A stretch of DNA of 64,000 bases from Trueperella bernardiae (GCF_001469025.1 NZ_LNIZ01000009.1:1-64000), one strand, 5' to 3'. Shown: positions 8,401 to 16,147, counted from the first letter of the stretch. Notes: generated by a model from the sequence alone, not told the origin. Numbers and translations: made by a program.

Positions 8401-10302
8401 CTGGCTGATCGCGGCGGGGACCGTGATGTCGTTGAGGCGCCGCACGGCGTCGAGCGCGCTCTGTCCGTCGGCCGCGTTCGAGATGGTCGAGCCCGCCCAA
8501 GCCGACCGCGAGATCGCCGGGTCGAACGCGCCAAGCTCGGCTGCCTGGTCGAGGTCGGCTGTGATCGCCTCGATCCCGTCACGCTTCATCGCGGCCACGG
8601 CCGTCTTACCCAGGCGCACGCGCGTCTGCGGCGCGTCCGGCTTCGCCATGAGCCCGGCGAGCTTCTCCAGCAGGCCGTGGATGGACGTGCCCCAGTCCTC
8701 GTCCAAGCGGTGCAGGTCGCCCACGAACGCCTCGAGCTGACGACGCGCGGAGACCAACTCGCCGCGCAGTTGCAGCGTGTCCTCGGTCGGCAGCTCTGGG
8801 GTGGCGAGGCGCAGACCGGTGCGGATCCGCTGCGGGACCTTTTCCACCGCCGAAAAATCAAGCACGAGGTCGCCAAGTCCGAGCCGCTCGAGCTCCGCGA
8901 TCAGCTGGCGCCCCGAAGACAGCCGCGAGGGCACAACCACCACGGATCTCTTCGACGCCGCCGCATCCGCACAGATCGATGCCACGGTCTGGACTCGCTG
9001 CGAACCCGGCGGGCAATCCACCACGATCGACCGCCCCGAGGCCACCGCCTCCACCACGTTCAGCTCGGCCACGTCCAGGTCGCCCGCCCCGCGCTCGACC
9101 TCCGGCGCGCGATCCTCCTCGCCACCCGGGGGCAGTGGCGCCGCCGACAACCGGCGTGTCTCCTCATCCCCCGCCAGCGCCATCATGATCCCCGACGTCC
9201 GGATGTACGGCTCCATCGCCTCCAGATCGGCCAGCATGGTCCGCTCTGGGCGCTCGAAGCACCCGAGCAGCATCTCGTTTTCAAAGTCGAATCCGGGCAG
9301 GAAGTTCCGCCCATAGGCCGCGACCAGCTCGAGCACCTGCTCCAAGTCCATCGACGCCGCCGCGCCGGTCAGCTCCGCCAACTGCTCGGCCGTGGCCCCG
9401 TTCTCGCGCAGCGCCCGCAGATAGGCCGGGTTGATCATCGTGTGATTGAGCTGGCGGACGGCCGCGTCGCCTTCCTCGAACTCGATCGCCACGCTCCGGT
9501 ACAGTGCCGGCTCCTTCACGACGACGGCCTGGCGCGGCTCCCTCTCCACCGCGCGCTCCTCGCCGGCGGGCTCGGCCGCCTGCACGCCTGCCTGTTCGTC
9601 AGAGCTGGCCCGGTGTGCGTCTGCCGGATCCTCGGTACGGGCGTCACCGGGGGTGTCGGCGTGAGCGGCACCATCGGCGTCGTCGGCCCTCCCGCCGAAG
9701 GTGGCGGAGGATTCCCCGTCGGTGTCCACAGACACGAGCGAGCCGTCGTTGTCGATGATGAACTCGCCCGTGAGCTCGGCAAATTCAACGTTCGTGGGGG
9801 CCGCGGGCGCCTCAGACTTCGACGCCGACGGCAGCTCGGACCACGTCAGCCGCCCCACCGACAGCGAGACCGGCGCGTGGCCATACATCTCCGAGATGCG
9901 GCGCGTGGTGGCTTGGAGCCGGCGCAGGTTGGCAAGCGCCTCGCGCTGGGCCACGTTCTCACGAATGAGCGACGTGATCCGCACCGCCGAGCCGGACGCG
10001 AAGGCCACCGCCCCGGTCGGGTGCGGGTGGGTCAAGTCAATGACACCGTTGGCCTCATCCGACGTGACCTCGTCCGCCTGCTGGGCGCGCGCTGCCAGCT
10101 CGGCATGCCAGGCGCGGTAGGCAGCGTCGAGGAGCTCCTCGCGGGAGCGGGTGGGCTCCGGCGCGGGGATCGCCGCTTCGGGCGCGGACTCCTCGAGGTC
10201 GGGGGCCTGCTCGGCCTGCTGAGCCTGCTCGGCAGGCGCCTGCGCCACCGCGGGCTCGTCGGCCTTCGGCTGGGACTTCTTACGCTTAAAGAAAGGACTC
10301 AC
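5482..10302 (-). CDS. giant DUF4011 / SF1 helicase / Vsr-nuclease-like protein with degraded active sites
   Basis: This protein has 1,606 residues from GTG 10302, with TACGGT 6 nt upstream. An upstream GTG at 10371 gives a less likely 23-residue extension. The order is: a Lys-rich N-terminus; an acidic linker; a DUF4011-like region (about 60-170, ending SLSVGRLTWSE); a helicase core; a Vsr/DUF559-like nuclease segment (about 1235-1300); a conserved module WIASDGLVRGEDDFV near 1410; and an acidic tail of DEP-type repeats. Each catalytic motif is altered. The P-loop reads PPGSQRVQT where relatives have PPGTGKTQT. Walker B reads LVLVEAT where DEAS is expected. The nuclease has IPLAV and VLDDEAY in place of IDLAV and ECDG. 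The absence of stop codons over 4.8 kb argues for function, perhaps structural. Confidence 0.75.
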   Translation of the reverse strand: MSPFFKRKKSQPKADEPAVAQAPAEQAQQAEQAPDLEESAPEAAIPAPEPTRSREELLDAAYRAWHAELAARAQQADEVTSDEANGVIDLTHPHPTGAVAFASGSAVRITSLIRENVAQREALANLRRLQATTRRISEMYGHAPVSLSVGRLTWSELPSASKSEAPAAPTNVEFAELTGEFIIDNDGSLVSVDTDGESSATFGGRADDADGAAHADTPGDARTEDPADAHRASSDEQAGVQAAEPAGEERAVEREPRQAVVVKEPALYRSVAIEFEEGDAAVRQLNHTMINPAYLRALRENGATAEQLAELTGAAASMDLEQVLELVAAYGRNFLPGFDFENEMLLGCFERPERTMLADLEAMEPYIRTSGIMMALAGDEETRRLSAAPLPPGGEEDRAPEVERGAGDLDVAELNVVEAVASGRSIVVDCPPGSQRVQTVASICADAAASKRSVVVVPSRLSSGRQLIAELERLGLGDLVLDFSAVEKVPQRIRTGLRLATPELPTEDTLQLRGELVSARRQLEAFVGDLHRLDEDWGTSIHGLLEKLAGLMAKPDAPQTRVRLGKTAVAAMKRDGIEAITADLDQAAELGAFDPAISRSAWAGSTISNAADGQSALDAVRRLNDITVPAAISQSSRSAGETAMKQPKTLGEWFEQIDVLDGIADSLDTFLPVVFETSPMNLAIATAPKQWREAHGHSMKMSDRRRYRKQALDMVRPGESTATLHEELLKVQQRREVWRRYSPEGGWPTLPDGLTQIRATRSEVQRDLESLQSYLGGESLLDMDFDSLQARLAALVADAGHMATLPERNATLASLRERGLGEFIEDIANRQVAPARIAAELDLAFTSAVFEEMIRTTPAVASFGPSDLTRLLDRFRQLDCAHTRTLWGPVLRAVVNNAREAMQSRRQDTLRLDEILAEQGLSGLRDAIATYSRLVQSARPVWVVPPNVLAEFIPPMPWADLVLVEATDLVAPLISPMMRGRQAVVVSDLRRPDAEAVRVFDEVLPVATLPTLRAEHDALSAHALKEIGYELSAIPSVRASRESRLIYVDGRGVPGISGDGAVESTQVEVEAVVDAVIEHAVARPGETLAVIALSVLHASRIRDALVAADSSDVHRLKDFVITDITRAAGLRYDHVILSVGYGKTVHGRVLHTFGALATPAGLAGLIDTIAAAGSDLTIISALGPGDIDTRRVSTPGPKLLARLIENSAGADVSATFDDAVTPLLADVAQRLGARGWQTRADYGYEGCPRIPLAVGKDGRFTVAVVLDDEAYVAERSLRRRDRFWIETLQAHGWSVFQTFSSSLFIDPAGQADAIEALLMASFGTPGAPVQVPIVDDDGTAVRDPERSDELTTSIGPRAAIGAGAVAATGADAEPVRVARPRGPRPEVVPGLSLAAYSDDQLDDMTAWIASDGLVRGEDDFVHDLRSELGITRRGEQVDVILRNVARRSGLVGVAVEASAYVAPEAAAEVVAETAAEPVAEEVAVVELAAEQSEDPAQDLIVEVAEPESLAESQVTVGEEPEHGVDEPAPGSVAEEPADEPADEPTDEPVDEPAVEEMTEEEPTAHEKPATAPDDPLFAPVDYEIVEERTDDLDLGDEDPFLSGDND

Positions 10303-10308
10303 TCTCTT

Positions 10309-10314
10309 ACCGTA
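10309..10314 (-). promoter_or_regulatory. -10 hexamer TACGGT of the giant DUF4011-like gene
   Basis: Minus-strand TACGGT ends 6 nt before GTG 10302. It supports that codon over the upstream GTG at 10371, which would place the promoter inside the coding region. Confidence 0.4.
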
Positions 10315-10388
10315 CAGAGGACTGCGCCACTTCTGACAGACGCGCGCCGCAACCGCCCCGAGCCCCGCCACACGCAGATCGCGCGGAC

Positions 10389-10451
10389 AACTGGTGAATC
10401 TGAGCCCGCAAAGGCCCAGTTACGCGACGAAAGCTTCCAGACCCACCAGTT
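10389..10451. repeat. 63-bp palindromic element, family 1, copy A (diverged)
   Basis: The ends are AACTGGTG and CACCAGTT (8-bp perfect inverted termini). The first 28 bases resemble copies at 16148, 34906 and 57806 (AACTSGTGAAYCTGAGSCC); the rest has diverged. The length is exactly 63 bp, as in the other three copies. It lies between the giant gene and tRNA-Arg. Confidence 0.55.
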
Positions 10452-10494
10452 AGCCACGCCACCTGCCGGCACAGTGCGCTACGGGCATGAAAAG

Positions 10495-10567
10495 TGCCCT
10501 CGATAGGAATCGAACCTACGACACCGGCTTTAGGAGAGCCGTGCTCTATCCACTGAGCTACGAGGGC
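10495..10567 (-). tRNA. tRNA-Arg (anticodon CCU)
   Basis: The minus-strand cloverleaf has acceptor arms GCCCTCG and CGAGGGC, D-arm AGCTCAGTGGATAGAGC, anticodon stem CGGCT/AGCCG with loop CTCCTAA (anticodon CCT), and T-loop GTTCGATTC. The discriminator is A and no CCA is encoded. It reads the rare arginine codon AGG. Confidence 0.95.
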
Positions 10568-10603
10568 ATGCCCTGCAAGACTACCCGAAAGGAGCCAAGG
10601 GCA

Positions 10604-10658
10604 AAAACGGCGCTGGCCGGCAACCCAGCCATAGGCTGGCACTTAGTGCTTGCCGGCC
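10604..10658 (-). terminator. terminator of the universal stress protein gene
   Basis: GGCCGGCAA (10615-10623) pairs with TTGCCGGCC (10650-10658). A small inner hairpin (CCAGCC/GGCTGG) sits in the loop. On the minus strand the stem is followed by GCGCCGTTTTTG, a late U run. It directly follows the stress-protein stop codon. Confidence 0.65.
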
Positions 10659-10661
10659 GGA

Positions 10662-11603
10662 CTAGCCCTTGATGCCGGGCTCGTCGTCGTCGACCAGCTG
10701 GACCGGGCCCGGCCCGTGATCGTCGTCCTTGCGCACACGCCTGGGCACCACCATCGTGGGGCAGGCGGAGTAACCGAGCAGGGTCTGGGAGGTCGAGCCG
10801 AGGAGGAGGCCGGTGAAGCCACCGCGCCCGCGCGTGCCGAGCACCACCAGGTCCGACTCCTCGGACATCTGGGCCAGGATGTGGGCCGGGCTGCCCTCGA
10901 CCGCCGTGATCTCGACGTCGATCTTGCGGCCCTCGTCCACCTCGGCCAGTTGCGCGGCCACGGCGGACTCCATCTCGTGCAGGTGCTCGTCGCGGAACGT
11001 GTAAGCCGGAACCCAGCCCACCGCAGACGGGTTCACCGCCACCAGCACGGTCAGCTTGGCGTTCCACCGATCCGCCTCCCACACCGCTCGCTGCAGCGCC
11101 ATCTTCGCGTGCTCCGAGCCGTCCACGCCACACACCACCCGCTCGATCGGGACGTGCGACGACGGCGAATCCGTGGGCACCACCACCGTAGGGCAGTACG
11201 CGTTGGCCGGCACGGCGGAGGATACGGTGCGCAAGAGGCGGTCGGCGAGCCGGCCCGTGTGCTGGGTGCGCCCGCCCACCACCACGAGTGCCACGCGCTT
11301 CGAAATCTCCACGAGCACCTCGGTGGGATCACCGAACTCGAGCGCGGACGTCACCTCCACGCCTTGACCCTCCACCGTGACCACCGCCTCGTCCACAATC
11401 TTGCGCGCCGAGTCATACAAGTGATTTACGTTGCCCTGGGCGACCTGGAATTCCGGCGACATGTACTGGGACGGCAACTCGTACCCACACACGATGTGCA
11501 GCCGCGCCTCGCGGGCTCGGGCCTGGGCGAGCGCCCACTCGAGCGCGGAATTACCCGCCTCGGATCCATCTATACCAACGACAACAATGTTTTCGTGCGC
11601 CAT
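10662..11603 (-). CDS. tandem universal stress protein (two UspA domains)
   Basis: This protein has 313 residues from ATG 11603 (SD AAGGAGG). It contains two UspA domains in tandem, about residues 3-150 and 155-300. Each begins with a V-GIDGS or CGVDGSEHA strand-loop and ends in a segment of the ATP-binding type. The second copy has the canonical GTRGRGGFTGLLLGSTS. The first has the weaker GGRTQHTGRLADRLLRTVS, with fewer glycines, so it may bind nucleotide poorly. Tandem Usp proteins in actinobacteria are linked to hypoxia and stationary phase. The gene is transcribed alone, between its own terminator and that of the NlpC/P60 gene. Confidence 0.92.
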   Translation of the reverse strand: MAHENIVVVGIDGSEAGNSALEWALAQARAREARLHIVCGYELPSQYMSPEFQVAQGNVNHLYDSARKIVDEAVVTVEGQGVEVTSALEFGDPTEVLVEISKRVALVVVGGRTQHTGRLADRLLRTVSSAVPANAYCPTVVVPTDSPSSHVPIERVVCGVDGSEHAKMALQRAVWEADRWNAKLTVLVAVNPSAVGWVPAYTFRDEHLHEMESAVAAQLAEVDEGRKIDVEITAVEGSPAHILAQMSEESDLVVLGTRGRGGFTGLLLGSTSQTLLGYSACPTMVVPRRVRKDDDHGPGPVQLVDDDEPGIKG

Positions 11604-11705
11604 TGCATCCTCCTTAGTTGCCTCTATTGTCTCAAAGTCGAGGTCACAGCGGTAGGAAATAGGCGATGTCGACGCCGGCGCCCCGCACCACCAACGCACA
11701 CGAAA

Positions 11706-11725
11706 AAGGGCCCTTTCGGGCCCTT
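11706..11725 (-). terminator. intrinsic terminator of the NlpC/P60 gene
   Basis: An 8-bp stem AAGGGCCC / GGGCCCTT with loop TTTC is followed on the minus strand by UUUUUCG. It begins 16 nt past the stop codon of the NlpC/P60 gene. Confidence 0.85.
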
Positions 11726-11741
11726 CATCGAAAAGCTTGTG

Positions 11742-12479
11742 TTAGAACACGCGGATCACGGTGGGGATGCCGATGGAGGCGTCCGAGCCGGTGGTGGTGC
11801 CCATCGACTCGTTCCAGGCGCCGACGTTCATGCCGTTGCCGAGCGAGATGGCCACGTGGCCGGGCCAGTAGAGGATGTCGCCTGCGCGGGCCTCCGAGTA
11901 GGGGACCTGGTAGCCGACCGAAAGAACGGAGGTGGTGTAGCCGCCGATGTGCACGCCGTGCTGGGCGTAGACGTAGCGGACGAAGCCGATGCAATCCCAG
12001 CCGGCGGGGGTGGTGCCACCCCAGCGGTAGGGGGCGCCCTGGTAAGCGAGGGCGGTGGCGCCAACGGAGCTCGCGGAGCCCGAGTATGCCTGCTGGACCG
12101 GCTCGGCCCCAACAGCCGGCGTGGCCTGAGCGGTGTCGGAGGTGGTGCGAGCCTCGGCGGTGGCGGTCTGGGCAGTCGCCTCGACAGGGGCCGCGGCAAC
12201 CGGGGCGCCCTCGGCCTCAACGGTGACGGTCTCCATCTCCCATTCGCCCACCGACACCGTGCCCAGATCAACCGTGGCAACCGGGTTGGTGGTGGTAGCC
12301 GAGGTGGCCAGCTCGATCGAGGCTTTCGACGCCTGGGCGGCGGAAGCGTTGCCATCAGCCAGAGCCATCGGCGAACCGATACCCATGAGGACCCCTGCCG
12401 TGGAAGCCGTTGCAACCGCAGTCACGGTCGACTTCGAGAAGGTCGAGCGGGGCGCGATCATGTCGTGGCGACTCGCCAT
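11742..12479 (-). CDS. secreted NlpC/P60 cell-wall peptidase
   Basis: This 245-residue protein has an N-terminal signal sequence (hydrophobic core about 18-40, ending near PMALADG), an Ala/Thr-rich linker of low complexity (about 45-135), and a C-terminal NlpC/P60 domain (about 138-245). The catalytic Cys lies in WDCIGFVRYVY, the His in WPGHVAISLG, and a third polar position in MNVGAWN. The family cleaves D-Glu-mDAP/Lys peptide bonds in peptidoglycan and is needed for daughter-cell separation and remodelling. The upstream region has spaced repeats that could be an operator (see 12547-12586). Confidence 0.92.
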   Translation of the reverse strand: MASRHDMIAPRSTFSKSTVTAVATASTAGVLMGIGSPMALADGNASAAQASKASIELATSATTTNPVATVDLGTVSVGEWEMETVTVEAEGAPVAAAPVEATAQTATAEARTTSDTAQATPAVGAEPVQQAYSGSASSVGATALAYQGAPYRWGGTTPAGWDCIGFVRYVYAQHGVHIGGYTTSVLSVGYQVPYSEARAGDILYWPGHVAISLGNGMNVGAWNESMGTTTGSDASIGIPTVIRVF

Positions 12480-12546
12480 AGTTTTTTCTCCGTTGTGCTA
12501 AGAACTCCGCGCCAGTGCGGCGCGCTACGAGATCAGCATAACGGGA

Positions 12547-12586
12547 CAATAACGATTTGTCACGATTTGATAACGATGTGATACGT
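12547..12586. promoter_or_regulatory. helically spaced repeats upstream of the NlpC/P60 gene
   Basis: On the plus strand four related units lie end to end: CAATAACGAT, TTGTCACGAT, TTGATAACGAT and GTGATACGT. They repeat every 10-11 bp, about one helical turn, and lie 68-107 bp upstream of the NlpC/P60 start. The GTnACa-like cores resemble direct-repeat sites of MtrA-type response regulators, which control cell-wall hydrolases in other actinobacteria. The identity of the regulator is inference. The last unit overlaps the end of the IdeR-like gene. Confidence 0.4.
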
Positions 12587-13263
12587 CACTTGGCTTCGCG
12601 AACGAAAACTCCGCGCGCCACATTGGCCGAAAGCCGCACGGAATCGCCGTTTTGCACGACGATCGCGCTGTCGGAGTCGATAACATCCACCGTGATCTTC
12701 ACCCCGGGCACGAGCCCCTCATCGGAGAACATCGACAGGATGTCGAGGTCAAGTTGGACCGATTCGGCCAGCCGCTCGATGACGTACTCCCCGCCCGGCT
12801 CGACCTCCATGACGGACTTGAGCCCGGCCTCGCGCACGTTGTGAATCGCCGACTCGCCAGCCGCCGGGATCGGGTTACCGAACGGGTCAGCCTCCGGGTG
12901 GCCGAGCAGGGCGTCGATCCGTTCGGCGACGTCGTCGGACACCACGTGCTCCCACCGGCACGCCTCGTCGTGAAGGTGGGGCCAGTCAAGCTTAATAACG
13001 TCCTGCAGCAGCCGCTCCACGAGCCGGTGGCGGCGCATCACGCGGATCGCGTAGTGGCGCCCCTCCTCCGTGAAGTCGATTTCGCGCCCGCGCCCCATCG
13101 ACACCAGACCCGAGCGCTCCATCCGGCTCACGGTTTCGGACACGGTGGGCCCGGACTGGCCGAGCCGCTCCACGATGCGCGCGCGCAACGCCGGGATGTC
13201 CTCTTCGTTCAGCTCGAAGATGGTCTTCAGATACATCTCGGTGGTATCGATCAGCTGGCTCAC
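12586..13263 (-). CDS. DtxR/IdeR-family metal-dependent repressor
   Basis: This 225-residue protein from GTG 13263 (SD GAGGGGGAG) has an N-terminal winged helix (about 1-65, with TTEMYLKTIFEL and RIVERLGQSGPTVSETVSRM), a dimerisation/metal domain (RRHRLVERLLQDVI, then HDEACRWEHVVSDDVAERI with Cys, Glu and His ligands as in DtxR), and a C-terminal SH3-like domain. Family members use Fe2+ or Mn2+ to repress iron uptake and control haem and storage genes. The length and ligand pattern fit the iron-sensing DtxR/IdeR branch better than the shorter MntR branch. Confidence 0.92.
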   Translation of the reverse strand: MSQLIDTTEMYLKTIFELNEEDIPALRARIVERLGQSGPTVSETVSRMERSGLVSMGRGREIDFTEEGRHYAIRVMRRHRLVERLLQDVIKLDWPHLHDEACRWEHVVSDDVAERIDALLGHPEADPFGNPIPAAGESAIHNVREAGLKSVMEVEPGGEYVIERLAESVQLDLDILSMFSDEGLVPGVKITVDVIDSDSAIVVQNGDSVRLSANVARGVFVREAK

Positions 13264-13357
13264 GGCTCCCCCTCACTGGCTCTCCCCGCCATCTTAGCCG
13301 CTGGCACCCCCGCGCGCTCAGCACTCGAAATCTTGCCCGCCGCCTGCGCCCAAGTGA

Positions 13358-13363
13358 GATGAT
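13358..13363 (+). promoter_or_regulatory. -10-like hexamer GATGAT before serC
   Basis: GATGAT ends 6 nt before ATG 13370 with no SD between, the same arrangement as other probable leaderless starts here. The hexamer departs from TAnnnT at its first base. Confidence 0.3.
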
Positions 13364-13369
13364 CGGACC

Positions 13370-14443
13370 ATGAGTTTACTTCTTCCCGACGACGGCCGCT
13401 TCGGTTCCGGCCCCTCCAAGGTCCGCCCCGCCCAGATCGCGGCGATCGCTGACTCCGGCCTGATGGGCACCTCCCATCGTAAGCCGGCCGTTCGTGGGGC
13501 GGTGCGCTCGATCCAGGAGGGCCTATCCGATTTGTTCGGCCTGCCGGAGGGCTACGAGGCGATCCTGGGCAACGGCGGCGCGTCCGCCCTGTGGGACGCG
13601 ATCTCCTTCTGCCTGGTGGAGGACCGGGCACAGGCCGCCGTCATCGGCGAGTTTTCCGGCAAGGCCGCCCGTGCGGTCGAGCGCGCCCCGTTCCTCGGCG
13701 AGCCCGAGGTGCTGCGCGTGGAGCCGGGGCAGATGGTCGAGTGCCGTCCCGCCGATGTCGACACCTATCTATACGCCCACAACGAGACCTCCACGGGTGC
13801 CACGACGCCGCTACGCCGGGTCGCGCCCGGATCGGGGGCCCTGACCGTGGTGGACGGCACGTCCATCGCCGGCGGGCTGAAGATCGACCCCGCCGACGCC
13901 GACTTCTACTACTTCTCCCCGCAAAAGTGCTTCGGCGCCGACGGCGGCCTGTGGCTGGCGTTCGCCTCCCCGGCCGCGCTCGAGCGGATTGAGCGCCTCA
14001 CCGCCGAGCGCTGGGTGCCCGACTTCCTGAACCTCCAGCTCGCGGTCAACAACTCGCGCAAGGCCCAGACCCTCAACACCCCGGCGATCGCCACGCTCCT
14101 CATGCTCCAGGCGCAGGTGGAGTGGATGGTCGAGACCGGCGGGCTGTCCACCATGCAGGCGCGCTCGCGGGACAATTCCTCGGCCGTCTACGAGTGGGCC
14201 GAGGCCCGCCCGTTCGCCACACCCTTCATCGCGCCCGAGTACCGCTCGCCGGTGGTGTGCACGATCGACTTCGAGGGCGTTGACGCCGCGGGCATTGCGG
14301 CCCAGCTGCGCGAGCTCGGCGTCGTCGACGTCGAACCGTACCGTTCACTTGGGCGCAACCAGCTGCGCATCGCCACGTTCCCCGCGATCGACGTCGAGGA
14401 TGTGACGCGGCTGCTCGGCGTCATCGACGAGCTGGTCGGCTAG
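13370..14443 (+). CDS. serC: phosphoserine aminotransferase
   Basis: This 357-residue PLP enzyme makes 3-phosphoserine from 3-phosphohydroxypyruvate and glutamate in serine biosynthesis. The N-terminus has FGSGPSKVRPAQ, the hallmark of the family, followed by GTSHRK, GNGGASALWD (phosphate-binding glycines), HNETSTG, VDGTSIAGG and the PLP lysine motif YFSPQKCFG near residue 184. Its sequence is of the actinobacterial SerC branch (about 360-376 residues). It stands alone, divergent from the IdeR-like gene. The terminator at 14478-14501 lies between it and the convergent permease. Confidence 0.95.
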   Translation: MSLLLPDDGRFGSGPSKVRPAQIAAIADSGLMGTSHRKPAVRGAVRSIQEGLSDLFGLPEGYEAILGNGGASALWDAISFCLVEDRAQAAVIGEFSGKAARAVERAPFLGEPEVLRVEPGQMVECRPADVDTYLYAHNETSTGATTPLRRVAPGSGALTVVDGTSIAGGLKIDPADADFYYFSPQKCFGADGGLWLAFASPAALERIERLTAERWVPDFLNLQLAVNNSRKAQTLNTPAIATLLMLQAQVEWMVETGGLSTMQARSRDNSSAVYEWAEARPFATPFIAPEYRSPVVCTIDFEGVDAAGIAAQLRELGVVDVEPYRSLGRNQLRIATFPAIDVEDVTRLLGVIDELVG

Positions 14444-14477
14444 CTCCCCACCCGTACACGACGTCGGGGATAGGAAA

Positions 14478-14501
14478 GGGCCCGGGCGTTCGCCCGGGCC
14501 C
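14478..14501. terminator. terminator between serC and the purine permease
   Basis: A perfect 11-bp G+C stem, GGGCCCGGGCG / CGCCCGGGCCC, with a TT loop. On the minus strand it is followed by UUUCCUA. It can serve both convergent genes. Confidence 0.8.
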
Positions 14502-14516
14502 CACGATTAGCCAGCC

Positions 14517-15983
14517 TTAGGCCAGGCCAAGCGCCTTGTTGATCGGATCAAGCAGGAAGTAGATGACGAACGTGCCCGCCGTAGCGTACATGAGCGGGTG
14601 CACGTCGCGGGCCTTGCCGGCCACCGCCTGCATAATGACGTAGACGATGAAGCCCACGCCGATGCCCACCGTGATCGAGTATCCGAACGGCATGAAGATG
14701 ATGGTGACAAAGGCGGGGATGGCGACCTTGAGGTCGGTCCACTCAATCTCCGTAACCTGCTGCATCATGAGGAAGCCCACCGCCACGAGCGCGGGCGCCG
14801 CGGCCTCGGAGGGCACCATCGCGAACAGGGGAGCGAGGAAGGTGGCCAGCAGGAAGAAGATGCCTGTGAAGATGGTCGACAGGCCGGTGCGGGCGCCGTC
14901 GGCAACACCAGTGGCAGATTCGACGAAGGACGTGTTGGAGGACACGCCGCCCATGCCGCCGGCGATCGCGCCGAGGGAATCGACAAGCAGGATGGACTGC
15001 GTGTGCGGCGGGTTGCCGTCCTCATCGAGCAGGTCGCCCTCGGAGGCGACGGCGACCATGGTGCCCATGGTGTCGAAGAAGTCGGCGAGCATGACCGAGA
15101 AGGCGAGCACGATGACTGCAAGCACGCCGATCTTCTGGAACGGGCCGGTGATGGAGAACTGGCCGAGCGTGGAGAAGCTCGGCACCTGGACAAGCGAGCC
15201 CTCGACCGCGGGGATGGTCAGGCCCCAACCGCCGACGTTCTCGGCGCCCTTGGGGCCCAGGTGGCCAACGGCCTCGACGATGATGGCGAGCACGGTGCCG
15301 GTGACGATGCCCCACAGGATCGCGCCCTGCACGCGGCGCACCATCAGCGCGAGCGTGACCACCAGGCCCACAAGAAACACGACGAGCGGCCACGTGGAAA
15401 TCGAGCCGTTGACGCCGAAAGCGAGCGGGGTGGCGCCCGTACCCACGATGCCGGAGTTGATTAGGCCGATGAGCGTGATGAACAGGCCAATGCCCACCGA
15501 GATCGCGGTGCGCAGCACATTCGGCACGGCGCGGAAGATCGCCTCGCGCAGGCCGGTCAGCACCAGCAGCACGATGACGATGCCTTCGATGACGATGATG
15601 CCCATGCCGTCGGCCCAGGTCATGCCCGGGAGCTGGACGATCGTGTAGGCCACGATCGAGTTCAGGCCCAACCCGGCCGCGAGCGCCAGCGGGAAGTTCG
15701 CCACGGCGCCCATAAGGATCGACATGAGGCCCGCGACGATGGCGGTGCCCGCCGCGATCGCGGGGAGGTTCGGCTCGCTGCCGCCGCCGAGGAACTGGCC
15801 GGTCGAATCCGGGCCCGACAGGATGATCGGGTTCAGCACGAGGATGTAGGCCATCGCGAAGAAGGTCACGAGGCCACCGCGCAGCTCCTGGCGCACGGAC
15901 GATCCGCGCTCGGAGAGGCGGAAGTAAGAATCAAGAATGGATGGTGTGTTCTGCTTATTCACAGTGGTCTTCGTAGTGCTCAC
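14517..15983 (-). CDS. NCS2-family purine permease (AzgA/PbuG type)
   Basis: This 488-residue protein has a hydrophilic N-terminus and about 12-14 membrane segments. FRLSERGSSVRQELRGG followed by TFFAMAYILVLNPIIL is typical of the AzgA-like branch of NCS2 transporters, as are ALAAGLGLNSIVAY, and FFDTMGTMVAVASEGDLLDEDG. This branch imports adenine, guanine or hypoxanthine with protons. The start is GTG 15983 with no SD. I looked for a purine riboswitch upstream and found none. There is only a short inverted repeat (TACACC 15996-16001 with GGTGTA 16010-16015) that could be an operator. Confidence 0.92.
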   Translation of the reverse strand: MSTTKTTVNKQNTPSILDSYFRLSERGSSVRQELRGGLVTFFAMAYILVLNPIILSGPDSTGQFLGGGSEPNLPAIAAGTAIVAGLMSILMGAVANFPLALAAGLGLNSIVAYTIVQLPGMTWADGMGIIVIEGIVIVLLVLTGLREAIFRAVPNVLRTAISVGIGLFITLIGLINSGIVGTGATPLAFGVNGSISTWPLVVFLVGLVVTLALMVRRVQGAILWGIVTGTVLAIIVEAVGHLGPKGAENVGGWGLTIPAVEGSLVQVPSFSTLGQFSITGPFQKIGVLAVIVLAFSVMLADFFDTMGTMVAVASEGDLLDEDGNPPHTQSILLVDSLGAIAGGMGGVSSNTSFVESATGVADGARTGLSTIFTGIFFLLATFLAPLFAMVPSEAAAPALVAVGFLMMQQVTEIEWTDLKVAIPAFVTIIFMPFGYSITVGIGVGFIVYVIMQAVAGKARDVHPLMYATAGTFVIYFLLDPINKALGLA

Positions 15984-15995
15984 CTACGTGAGTTT

Positions 15996-16015
15996 TACAC
16001 CGCGAAACAGGTGTA
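15996..16015. promoter_or_regulatory. inverted repeat upstream of the purine permease
   Basis: TACACC and GGTGTA flank GCGAAACA, 13 nt upstream of the permease start. The 6-bp arms could be a repressor site or a small leader hairpin. No purine-riboswitch core is present. Confidence 0.3.
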
Positions 16016-16147
16016 GCAACTTCCGTCTCACACTCTGAAAGACTCGCGGCGACGCGTTGGTCACATTGTGAAACAGGCAACTGCCGAGGTCGCGGCTTCA
16101 CGGCGCCACCCTCCCAATTACCGCCCGGTACCGGGTGTGCCCGTCAC

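Noticed and set aside
8128-10506. 792-residue open frame opposite the giant gene
   Set aside because: It is a shadow of the minus-strand gene in G+C-rich sequence, with Arg/His/Gly-rich composition and no domain, and it runs across the gene start and into the tRNA region.
10650-12581. 643-residue open frame on the plus strand
   Set aside because: It spans three minus-strand features (stress protein, terminator, NlpC/P60 gene) and has shadow composition.
12480-12590. Possible cyclic-di-AMP (ydaO) riboswitch before the NlpC/P60 gene
   Set aside because: The leader is about 100 nt, shorter than that riboswitch, and has none of its conserved segments. The phased repeats explain the region better.
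15984-16140. Possible purine riboswitch upstream of the NCS2 permease
   Set aside because: No three-way-junction core or conserved loop sequences were found. Only a short inverted repeat is present.
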